64,000 nt of DNA from Bos javanicus (taxonomy: Eukaryota > Chordata > Mammalia > Artiodactyla > Bovidae). Below the pieces are notes generated by a model. The model made no database searches and was not told where the DNA came from. It saw only the letters and a list, made by a program, of their open reading frames with translations. Positions 54,657 through 64,000 of this stretch are shown here, one piece after another (positions within the stretch are counted from its first letter, which is position 1; every line of letters starts with the position of its first letter). A program made the position numbers and the translations under genes. The stretch covers positions 2,951,692 to 3,015,691 of the forward strand of contig NC_083871.1 of NCBI RefSeq assembly GCF_032452875.1, written 5' to 3'.

Positions 54657-54926
54657 GCTGCTGCTAAGTCACTTCAGTCGTGTCCAACTCTGCGTGACCC
54701 CACAGACAGCAGCCCACCAGAGTCCCCCGTCCCTGGGATTCTCCAGGCAAGAACACTGGAGTGGGTTGCCATTTCCCTCTCCAATGCATGAAAGTGAAAA
54801 GTGAAAGTGAAGTCGCTCAGTCGTGTCTGACCCTCAGCGACCCCATGGACTGCAGCCTTCCAGGCTCTTCCGTCCATGGAATTTTCCAGGCAAGAGTACT
54901 GGAATGATGTGCCATTGCCTTCTCTG
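54657..54926 (-). mobile_element. Bov-A2 SINE, young copy
   Basis: Complete reverse copy with a short (CTG)n start. A perfect 12-bp TSD, AAGAACTCTCAT, lies at 54645-54656 and 54927-54938. Confidence 0.95.
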
Positions 54927-54938
54927 AAGAACTCTCAT

Positions 54939-55474
54939 AGGTCCATCCAATTCCTTAGAATGTTGTATTATGGTCATTATTTTCATTCCATTAACATCTG
55001 CATCATTCATATCATTTCTTAATAACTACTTAAACATTTTCATTGACTGGATGATTTGTTTTACTTTCCCCTCTCTTATTTGTTTGTTTGTTTAGAATGA
55101 CTCAGAGGTAGTGGTTGTCCCTTATGTAGATCAGAATCAGGTTCTTCTGCACCATTCTTCAGTAGGGGCCTTTTGATGAGAGACTTTAGTATGGATTGGC
55201 TACAACCTAAATTTGGTTCATCTTTTCCTTTTAACGATAATGTGTGTATCCAGTTCCTCTCCACTGTCTAGATGTTAGGAAATGAGGGTGGATGGGTCAG
55301 GCTGATAATGTGGCATAAAGCCCCAGTCCTCTAATATACAATTGGTCTTTCTGGCATTACCAGTCCCCAGCCTAACTCTATTTGGGGGTCCACCATGAGT
55401 CTCTTTATTAGCATAATCCCAGGTGCCATCCAAGGGACTCATGAATAACCAAGACAGTTTTAGCAGTTCAAAGT
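54939..55474. other. unassigned single-copy-like sequence
   Basis: No repeat recognised. A 95-codon minus frame at 55275-55562 runs into the adjacent L1; no motif. (TTTG)n at about 55079-55094. Confidence 0.4.
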
Positions 55475-55488
55475 TTCTGGAGGTTTTA

Positions 55489-56116
55489 CCAGAATTGAAA
55501 GAGACGTGTGTACCCCAATGTTCATTGCAGCATTGTTTATAATAGTCAGGACATGGAAACAATTAGGATGTCCATCAGCAGACGAATGGATAAGAAAGCT
55601 GTGGTACATAGACACAATGGAATATCACTCAGCTATTAAACAGAATACATTTGAATCAGTTCTAATGAGGTGGATGAAACTGGAGCCTATTATACAGAGT
55701 GAAGTAAGTGAGAAAGAAAAACACCAACACAGTATACTAACGCATATATATGAAATTTAGAAAAATGGTAATGATAACCCTATATGCGAGACAGCAAAAG
55801 AGACACAGATGTATAGAACAGTCTTTTGGACTCTGTGGGAGAAGGCGAGGGTGTGATGATCTGAGAGAATAACATTGAAACATATATATTATTGTATGTG
55901 AAACAGATCATCAGTCCAGGTGACAGGTTCTATGAGACAGGGTGCACAGGGCTGGTGCACTGGGATGACCCAGAGGAATGAGATGGGGAGGGAGGTGAAA
56001 AGGGGGTTCAGGATGGGGAACACATGTGCACTCATGGCTGATTCATGTCAATGTATGGCAAAACCACTACAATATTGTAAACTAATTAGCCTCCAATTAA
56101 AATAAATAAATAAAAA
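55489..56116 (+). mobile_element. L1-BT, young 5'-truncated copy
   Basis: Starts in the last part of ORF2 (GTGTACCCCAATGTTCATTG) and includes the 3' UTR (AGTCCAGGTGACAGG, purine tract, CCACTACAATATTGTAAAC) with an (AAAT)n tail. A perfect 14-bp TSD, TTCTGGAGGTTTTA, lies at 55475-55488 and 56117-56130. The frame 55506-55760 is the ORF2 tail, not a gene. Confidence 0.95.
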
Positions 56117-56169
56117 TTCTGGAGGTTTTAGCATCTTAGTGCCAGAGACTCAGGACAAAGAACAAAACT

Positions 56170-57262
56170 TAGACTTAAATGATTATATTAAAATAGAAGA
56201 AATAACTCAAGTGAATAACTTAAGTTTATACCTTATGGCACTGAAACAAGCAGAAAGGAATGGTACAGATTAGAGCATAAAGTAATAAAATGGAGAATAG
56301 AAAAATATAAAGATAATCAACAGTACTAAAACTTGGTACTTCAAATAAATCAATGAAATTCACAATTTTGGGGCTAAATTTGTTAGGAAAAAAGTACAAA
56401 ATAGATATGTAATTTACTAAAGTCAGGAGTGGCAGGAGAGTGAACATTGCTACCAATATTATGAAATATTGTAGAATAAAGAGGATTATAAATGTTCATA
56501 AATGTTATTCCAACAATATTGTACCCAAATTAGTAAAATTAGCTGGAATGGGGAAAATACCCTAGGAAGCATGAAAATTGACTCATAAAATAAATATACA
56601 ATCAAAATAAACTTACAACAAGAGGTTTAATTAAGAGTTTTAAAGGTTTTCACATGGAAAAGCTCAGTTTAAAATAACTTTACTGGTGAGTTTTAAAAAA
56701 AATTAAATAATTATTACAAACTCCTCACAAACTCCTCCACGGGGTGGGGAAGCGGGGAGGAATACAAAAGGAGGAAACGTTTCTCAACTCATTCAATAAG
56801 ACCAGTCTTGCACTATATCAAAATCAGAAAAAAAAAATCTTACAGAAAAAGATAGCTAGAGCTTAATATAATCTTATAAGTATAAATACCAAAATCTTTA
56901 GGAAAATAGAAAACTAAATTCAAGCAAAATGAAAAAACTATACACAATGACTAAGTGGAAGTTTTTTCAGGAATATAAAGCTGCCATGACATTTGAATAT
57001 TAATCGACAAATCATGATAATGAAGGGGAGAAAAAACTTAAATCATCTCAGACAGAGAACAATCAATTGACAAATTTCAATACCTTATGTATGTAAGTTC
57101 TATAAAATGTCCACAGTGAGCAAACTTATAGAGTCAGAATCTACATTATTGTTTGACTAGAGCTGAGACATAGAGGTAGCCATAAAAAAGGATTACAGAG
57201 CTTCTTTGGGGAAAGGTGTTAAATATTCTAAAACTGATTGTGGTAATGGTTGTGCAGCTCTG
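56170..57262 (+). mobile_element. old L1 (L1M-type), heavily decayed
   Basis: Translation shows weak ORF2 traces ('INSTKTWYFK' near 56320; a reverse transcriptase start-like region 56680-57050). At 57185-57262 an old L1 3' UTR segment (TTCTAAAACTGATTGTGGTAATGGTTGTGCA) follows. Many deletions. Confidence 0.55.
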
Positions 57263-57611
57263 TTTATATATATAAAAAAAGGAAACCCCGAATTTTATAC
57301 TGAAAAGAAAAATCCATTTAATTTTATTAATGTTATATTCATTTTATTTCTTGTTTAAATTTTAAATGCTATTTTTTCTCTATAGGACTCAGGATCTATA
57401 GCTTTTATTAATTTTGAGTAGGAAAAATTAATTTATTTGACATCAGAGACTGTTTTATTTTAATAAAGAAAACTTTATACAGTTTCACTAATATTTAAAA
57501 TATATTTTAAATCTAGAATTTTGACTAGAGAAATGTTACAAATTATAGTATCTTTAACTTTGCCTTCACAAAAGTAAAAAAAAAAAAAAACCTATTGTAA
57601 TAGTGAAGTGA
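57263..57611. other. unassigned AT-rich sequence
   Basis: Nothing recognised except a 14-base A run near 57577. Confidence 0.4.
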
Positions 57612-57801
57612 GTGAAAGTCACTCAGTTTTGTCTGACTCTTTGGGACCCCATGGACTATACAGTCCATGGAATTCTCCAGGCCAGAATTCCCGAGTGGAT
57701 TCCGTTTCCCTTCTCCAGTAGATCTTCCCAAACCAGGGATGGAACATAGGTCTCCTCATTGCAGGCAAATTCTTTACCAGCTGATCCACAAGGGAAACCC
57801 T
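57612..57801 (-). mobile_element. Bov-tA SINE
   Basis: Reverse copy from GTGAAAGTCACTCAGTTTTGTC to CTGATCCACAAGGGAAACCC. Confidence 0.88.
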
Positions 57802-58675
57802 TATTGGAATAAGTATTATTTAATTATATTTTCAGGAAAAATAATTACAAGAGTTCTGCTTTTATGTATATTGTATTATAGTCAATTGTTCCTTCATAAT
57901 GGTTAGTAGGATCATGAAATATATATAAAAAAAATAGTAGGAATAACTTATTTAAAATTAAATTACTAACTCTAAATCTGTAATACATTCAAATTTAAAA
58001 GAAAAAGAAAATAGTTAAAATCACCCATAAAATATTAGCATCCTTTATGTACTTTCATATTATATATAAAATATATTTTTGCTTTTGTGTATGCACATCA
58101 TCAACAGTAACTCTCTAGAACTAAACATACATAAAGTTGTCAGTAAAATTAACAAAATGTAATCAAATTTGCAGTAATAGACTGGAGTTTTGTAAATTTA
58201 AAGGAAGTGATCACATTATGTGAAACACTATATTAATTAGATTTGTTTCAAATGTTCATTATATTTCTAAAATCATTTATTTGCTATAAAAATGCACGAT
58301 GAAAGCAAAGCAAAATTCTTTGCTTTTTTTTATTCTTCTAAAGGATGAAATTAAACTGTCAAGACTAAAATAAACCACCTAATGTAAAAAAGGCTCCAAT
58401 TTTTCTATCTTCTAACACAATTCACTGTATTATTTTAGTTTTTCTTCTATAAAAATAAATTTGTTGAACACATTTATTAGTTGCTATATAGATGAATATC
58501 ATGGTGGATATAGAGATAAAGATAGACGCTAGATAAATAGATATATAGATAGCTTTGCTAGTGGAATAGGTTTCCTACATATTGGGAATATTGGTCAAGT
58601 TTTCTGTCTATGATATAGTTTCCTCAACTAATAAAAACAAACCACCAAAAAATTCAATATACATATTTTATGGAA
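57802..58675. other. unassigned AT-rich sequence
   Basis: AT-rich, without a recognised family or frame. A GATA/TAGA-like stretch lies at about 58505-58555. Confidence 0.4.
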
Positions 58676-58918
58676 TGCTTGTGAAGTGTTGACTCATTGG
58701 AAAAGACTCTGATGCTGGGAGGGATTGGGGGCAGGAGGAGAAGGGGATGATAGAGGATGAGATGGCTGGATGTCATCACTGACTCAATGGATGTGAGTCT
58801 GAGTGAACTCCGGGAGTTGGTGATGGACAGGGAGGCCTGGCGTGCTGCGATTCATGGGGTCGCAAAGAGTTGGACACGACTGAGTGACTGATCTTATCTG
58901 ATCTGATCTGACCTATAA
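58676..58918 (+). mobile_element. BovB LINE 3' tail
   Basis: GACTCATTGGAAAAGACTCTGATGC to CGACTGAGTGACTGATC, then a short tandem tail of TGATC/TCTGA units. Only the last 230 bp inserted. Confidence 0.92.
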
Positions 58919-59084
58919 CATGATATATTTTGAATTTAATTTACACCACTTATAGTACTTTGGAAAATAAAGTAAATGAAAATTTTAGTTAAGTAAGAGT
59001 TATGTTGTCAGCTTAATATAATGGGAATATTAAGATGATATATAAATGTACTTTTATTTATTTGATTCTTATTTAAGTAGATTT

Positions 59085-62000
59085 CTTCATGGATCACAGT
59101 TTTGTCATGGTGAAGGGACTTGATTAACTCAATGAAGCTGTGAGCCATGCCTTGCCAGGCCACCCAAGACAGATGAGTCAAAGTGAAGTTTTCTGACAAA
59201 ATGTGGTCCACTGGAGTAGGAAATGACAATCCACACCAGTATGTTTGCCATGAGAACTCCATGAACAGTGTGAAAAGTCAAAAAGGTATTACACCAGAAA
59301 TTGAGCACCCAAGGTAGTCAGGTGTCCAAAATGGTACTGGGGAAGACCAGAGGGCAATTGCTATTAGCACCAGAAAGAATAAATTGGCTGGGACAAAGTG
59401 GAAATGACAGTTGTGGATGTGTCTGGCTGTGAAAGTAAAATCTAATGCTATAAAGAAAAATATTGCATAGTTACCTGGAATGTTAGGTCCGTGAATTAAG
59501 GTAAATTGGATGAGGTCATGCAGGAGAGGGCAAGATTGATCACTGACATCTTTGGAATCAGTGAAATAAAATGGATGAGAATGTGCAAACATTTCATAGA
59601 AGAAATGGAGTGGGTCTCATAGTCAACAATAGAGTAAAAAATGTGGTACTTGGGTGCAATCTCAAAAAGGTTAGAATTATTTCAGTTAGTTTCCAAGGCA
59701 AATCAATCAATATCATAGTAATTCAAGTCTATGTACCACCCACTGATGTCAAAGAAGCTGAAGTTGATCTATGATGACCTACAAGACCTTCTAGAACTAA
59801 CACACACACACACACACACACAAATGTTCTTTTCAACATAGGAGATTGAAGTGCAAAAAGTAGGAAGTAAAGAGATACCTGGAATAACAGGCAAGTTTGG
59901 CCTTGAAGCACAAAATGATGCAAAGCAAAGGCTAGCAGACTTTTGTCAGTAAAACATGCCAGTAATGCCAAAACCCTTTTCCAATATTTCAACAGAAGAC
60001 TCTATATGTGAACATTACCAGATGGTCAATACTGAAATCAAATTGATAGTACTGTTTGCAGCTGAAGATGGAGAAGCTCTAAACAGTGAGCAAAAACAAG
60101 ACCTGGAGCTGACTGTGGCTCCTTTAATAAGAAACTTTGCAGTAAGCTCCTTATTGAAAAATTCAGACTGAAATTGAAAAAAGAAGGGAAAACCACTAGG
60201 CAATTTAGGTATGACCTAAAGCAAATCCCTTATGATTATACAGAGAAAATGGCAGATGGATTCAAATGATTAGATTTGATAGAGTACCTGAAGAACTGTG
60301 GAAGGAGGTTCATAACACTGTACAGAAGACAGTGACCAAAACCTGCCCAAAGTAGTTCTCTGAGGAGCCCTTAAAAATAACTAAGGAAAGAAGAGAAGCC
60401 AAAGGCAAGAGAGAAGGGGAAATATATACCTAACTGAATGACAGTAACAGAGAGAGTAACAAGAGAGTAACAAGGAGAGATAAGAAGAGTTTCTTTAAAA
60501 AAAATGCAAAGAAACAGAGAGACATGATGCAAAGGGAAACATGAGAGATCTCTTCAAGAAAATTAGAGATATCAAGGGAACATTTAATGAAAGAATGGGC
60601 ACAAGAAAGGACAAAAACGGTAAGGACCTAACAGAAGCAGAAGAGATTAAGAAGAGATGACAAGAATACACAGAAGAACTATACAAAAAAAATATTAATG
60701 ACCCAGATAATCACAATGGTGTGGTCACTCACCTAGAGCTAGACACCTTGGAACATGAAGTCAAATAGGTCTTAGGAAGGATTACTAGGAATAAAGCTAG
60801 TGGAGCTGATTGAATTCCAGCTGAGCTATTTCAAATCCTAAAAGATGATGCTGTGCTGCATTCTATATGCCAACAAATTTAGAAAAATTAGCAGTGGCCA
60901 CAGAACTGGAGATTAGTTTTCATTCCAATTCCAAAGAAGGGCTATGACAAAGAATGTTCAAACTACTGCACAATTGCACTCATTTCACATGCTAGCAAAG
61001 TTATGCTTGAAATTCTTAAAGTTAAGCTACAGCAGTACATGAACCAAGAACTTACAGATGTACAAACTGGGTTTTGAGAGGCATAGGAACCAGAGATCAA
61101 ATTGCCAACATCCATTGGATCATGGAGAAAGCAAGGGGATTCCAGAGAAGCATCTATTTCTGCTTCATTGACTATGTGAAGCCTTTGACTATGTGAATCA
61201 CCACAAACTGTGGGAAATTCTTAACAATATCAAATACCAGATAACCTTACCTGTCTCCTGAGAAACCTGTATGTGAGTCAAGAAAGAACAGTTAGAACCA
61301 GAATGGAACAACTGACTGGTTCAAAATTGGGAAAGGAGTATAACAAGGCTATATATTGTCACCCTGCTTATTTAACTTATATGCAGAGTACTTTATACCA
61401 AATTGAGGGCTGGATGATCACAAGCTAGAATCAAGATTTCCTGGCGAAATATCAACGACCTCGATATGTAGATGATACCACTCTAATGGCAGAAAATGGA
61501 GAGGAACTAAAGAGCTTCATGATGAAGGTGAAAGAGGAGAGTGAAAAATTACTGGCTTGAAACTCAGCATTCAAAAAAACTGAGACCATGGCATATGGTC
61601 TCATCACTTTATGCAAAAAGAGGGGGAAAAAGTGGAACCAGTGACAGATTTTCTCTTCATGGACCCAAAATCTTTATAGATGGTGACTGCAGCCATGAAA
61701 TTAAAACTGTTTGCTCCTTTGAATGAAAACTATGAGAACTCTATTCAATGTATCAAAAAGCTGAGACATCACTTTGTTAACAAAGATCCATATAGTCAAA
61801 CTATGGGTTTCCTAGTAGTCATATATGGATGTGAGAGTATAAGCTTGAGTGACAAGTAATTGATGCTTTTGATTTGTAATGCTGGAGAAGACACTTGGGC
61901 TGCAAGGAGTTCAAATCAGTCAATCCTAAAGGAAATCAATCCTAAATATTCATTGGAAAGACAGTTGCCATAGTTGAAGCTCCAATACTTAGGCCACCTA

Positions 62001-62211
62001 ATTGGAAAATACCCTGATGCTGGGAAAGATTGAAGTCAAAAGAGAACGGGGGGTGAAGAAGATGAGATGGTTAGATAACCTCACCAAGTCAATGGATATG
62101 AATTTGAACAAACTCTCAAAGATAGCAGAGAACTGAAAGCTTGGTGTGCTGCAATCCATGGGGTTGCAAGAGTCTGACAGGACTTCAGTGACTGAACAAC
62201 AACAGCAGCTT
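59085..62211 (+). mobile_element. BovB LINE, nearly full length, inactive
   Basis: About 3.1 kb. A diverged 5' region (TGACAAAATGTGGTCCACTGG) leads to the endonuclease (59470-60170: 'TWNVRS'-like start, an 'LGCNLKK' segment, 'YDDLQDLLEL'), a linker (60180-60720), the reverse transcriptase (60750-61500, with the catalytic motif read as YVDD near 61467) and the C-terminal part to GACTGAACAACAACAGC. Frameshifts and stops are scattered throughout. A (CA)n run has grown at 59799-59822 in the endonuclease. Confidence 0.93.
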
Positions 62212-62951
62212 AAGTAGATTGGAAAAACTTATTTCCTAATCTCAAAATTATTTTAGGTCTTATAAAAATGTTATATTTAGCAAAATATTTTGAAATTATC
62301 CACTGATCACATGGTTTTGAAATTCTTGCCTGCATATTTATCTTGTCTCCTAAATAGATAATGAAACTTCTTTTTCACTATTAGATTCCAATTATTCAGG
62401 CAGATATGTGACTGTCAATTTTTGCTTATGAAAAACATTTGCTATATTTATTATCTTTTGAAATTTTTTAGCTAAAAATTGCTGATATCCTAGAGCTTCT
62501 GAAATTATTTTGGATTTGATAATGGGTAACAATTTTTTCAGTGGAATTTTATTTATTTTTATTATATAATAATTTTACTGGTCCTTGATTAACTATATAT
62601 TTCATTTTCTCAATTGCTTAGAAAATAGTGAACTTGATGTTTAGGTCAAATTATTAACATCTTGTAGAAAAATCATTCTATTACAAATATGGCAATGTTT
62701 AGTTGCTTTTTATTTATCTTCAAGATTAGTTGTTGTTTCCATAAAGCATATATCAGGTGTAAAGTTCTGGTAGATTTTTATTCAATAAATCTTGATAAAA
62801 ATTTGACTTCATTTAATAAGAAAATACTTCAAATCTTACATTCTTAAGATCTGTGATTGTTCATGATCTTCAGATATCCTCTTTTTTGTCCAGTAAATAC
62901 TATACTTTATTGACATAATTATTTGAAAATTATAAAAGGATAAGCTGAATT
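62212..62951. other. unassigned AT-rich sequence
   Basis: No repeat or frame recognised between the two BovB copies. Confidence 0.45.
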
Positions 62952-64000
62952 CTGCATTGGAGTACAGAATGAAGCAGGGAAAAGGCTAATAGAGTTGTGC
63001 CAAGAGAATGCACTGGTCATAACAAACACCCTCTTCCAACAACACAAGAGAAGACTCCATAAATGGACATCACCAGATGGTCAACACTGAAATCAGATTC
63101 ATTATATTTTTTGCAGCCAAAGATGGGGAATCTCTATACAGTCAGCAAAAACAAGACAAGGAGCTGACTGTGGCTCAGATCATGAACTCCTTATTGCCAA
63201 ATTCAGACTTATATTGAAGAAAGTAGGGAAAACCACTAGGCCATTCAGGTATGACCTAAATCAAATCCCTTATGATTATACAGAGGAAATTACCAATAGA
63301 TTTAAGAGACTAGATCTGAAAGACAAAGTGCCTTATGGACTATAGATGGAGGTTCATGACATTGTACAGGAGACAGGGATCAAGACCATCCCCAAGAAAA
63401 AGAAATGCAAAAAAGTAAAATGGCTCTGTGAGGAGGCCTTACAAATAGCTGTGAAAAGAAGTGAAAAGCAAAGGAGAAAAGGAAAGATATACCCATTTGA
63501 ATACGGAATTCCAAAGAATAACAAGAAGAGATAAGAAAGTCTTCCTCAGTGATCAGTGCAAAGAAATAGAGGAAAAGAATAGAATGGGAAAAACTAGAGA
63601 TCTCTTCCAGAAAATTAGAGCTACCAAGGGAACATTTCATGCAAAGATGGGCTCAATAAAGAACAGAAATGGTATGGACCTAACAGAAGCAGAACATATT
63701 AAGAAGCGGTGGCAAGAATATACAGAAGAACTATATAAACAATATCTTCCTGACCCAGATAACCACTATGGTGTGGTCACTCACTAAATCCAGACATCCT
63801 GGAAGGTGAAGTCAAGTGGGCCTTAGGAAGCATCACTATGAACAAAGCTAGTGGAGGTGATGGAATTCCTGTTGAGCTATTTTAAATCCTAAAAGATGAT
63901 GCTGTGAAAGTGCTGCATTCAATATGCCAGCAAATTTGGAAAACTCAGCAGTGGCCACAGGAGTGGAAAAGTTCAGTTTTCATTCCAGTCCCTAAGAAAG
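62952..64000 (+). mobile_element. BovB LINE, running off the window end
   Basis: Starts within the endonuclease (GTACAGAATGAAGCAGGGAAAAGG) and proceeds through the linker into the reverse transcriptase start ('VFIPVPKK'-like at 63970). Better preserved than the copy at 59085. Truncated at the 5' side; the 3' end lies outside the window. Confidence 0.93.
63346..63787 (+). pseudogene. BovB linker coding fragment with one frameshift
   Basis: Two overlapping frames (63346-63534 and 63461-63787) read the BovB segment between endonuclease and reverse transcriptase ('DIVQETGIKTIPKKKKCKK', then 'RRDKKVFLSDQCKEIEE', 'NGMDLTEAEHIKKRWQEY'). A single frame change near 63460-63475 joins them; a TAA follows 'VVTH' at 63785. 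Confidence 0.88.

Noticed and set aside
1..64000. CRISPR arrays, operons, riboswitches, bacterial promoters or origins
   Set aside because: The DNA is vertebrate; regularly recurring sequences are dispersed SINEs and LINEs with TSDs, not spaced direct repeats.

Overview
The window is ruminant (most likely bovid) nuclear DNA, and I find no intact host gene in it. Three things identify the organism. There are many copies of the RTE-type LINE BovB. The BovB-derived SINEs Bov-tA (a tRNA head joined to a Bov-A tail) and Bov-A2 (two Bov-A monomers with an AGC tail) are frequent. L1 3' ends match the ruminant L1-BT type. Older mammalian repeats (L1M, MIR, MER5A-like, MLT2-like LTR) and artiodactyl CHR-type SINEs fill part of the remainder. 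Every longer open frame I examined is a broken piece of L1, BovB or ERV coding sequence, an antisense shadow of a repeat, or chance. Family names are from memory of consensus sequences; no database search was possible.

Layout. 0-5.5 kb: an old plus-strand L1 split by SINEs, an AT-rich block with a 150-bp inverted repeat, and two L1-BT 3' ends. 5.5-10.5 kb: SINEs and an old minus-strand L1. 10.5-20 kb: five BovB fragments, ending in an inverted BovB pair. 20-22 kb: a CpG-bearing solo LTR with a clean target-site duplication (TSD), a 260-bp repeat I cannot name, and a Bov-tA cluster. 22-30.3 kb: old ERV-like sequence with two LTRs of one family in opposite orientation, a BovB inserted in an L1M 3' UTR, then MIR, MER5A-like and MLT2-like pieces. 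30.3-33 kb: mostly single-copy sequence.

33-37.6 kb holds a 5'-truncated minus-strand L1 with a solo LTR inside its endonuclease region. 39.1-52.9 kb is a nested stack. A plus-strand L1 with an L1-BT-like 5' UTR, ORF1 and ORF2 remnants is split by a defective class I-like endogenous retrovirus (itself carrying a Bov-A2), two BovB tails and another L1 3' end. It may end in a 3' transduction. 53-58.7 kb is AT-rich, with a second copy of the unnamed repeat, a twin-primed L1 tail, a Bov-A2 and a young 5'-truncated L1. 58.7-64 kb holds three plus-strand BovB copies: one nearly full length, and one running off the window end.

The elements do not work together as a system. The logic is insertion history: L1 machinery probably mobilised the L1 copies, BovB machinery the Bov-tA and Bov-A2 SINEs, and the nesting order gives relative ages. 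No previously undescribed functional system is supported. The best leads are the unnamed 260-bp repeat pair, the AT-rich palindrome, the possible L1 3' transduction, the CpG-rich solo LTR and the Bov-A module inside the L1 5' UTR.
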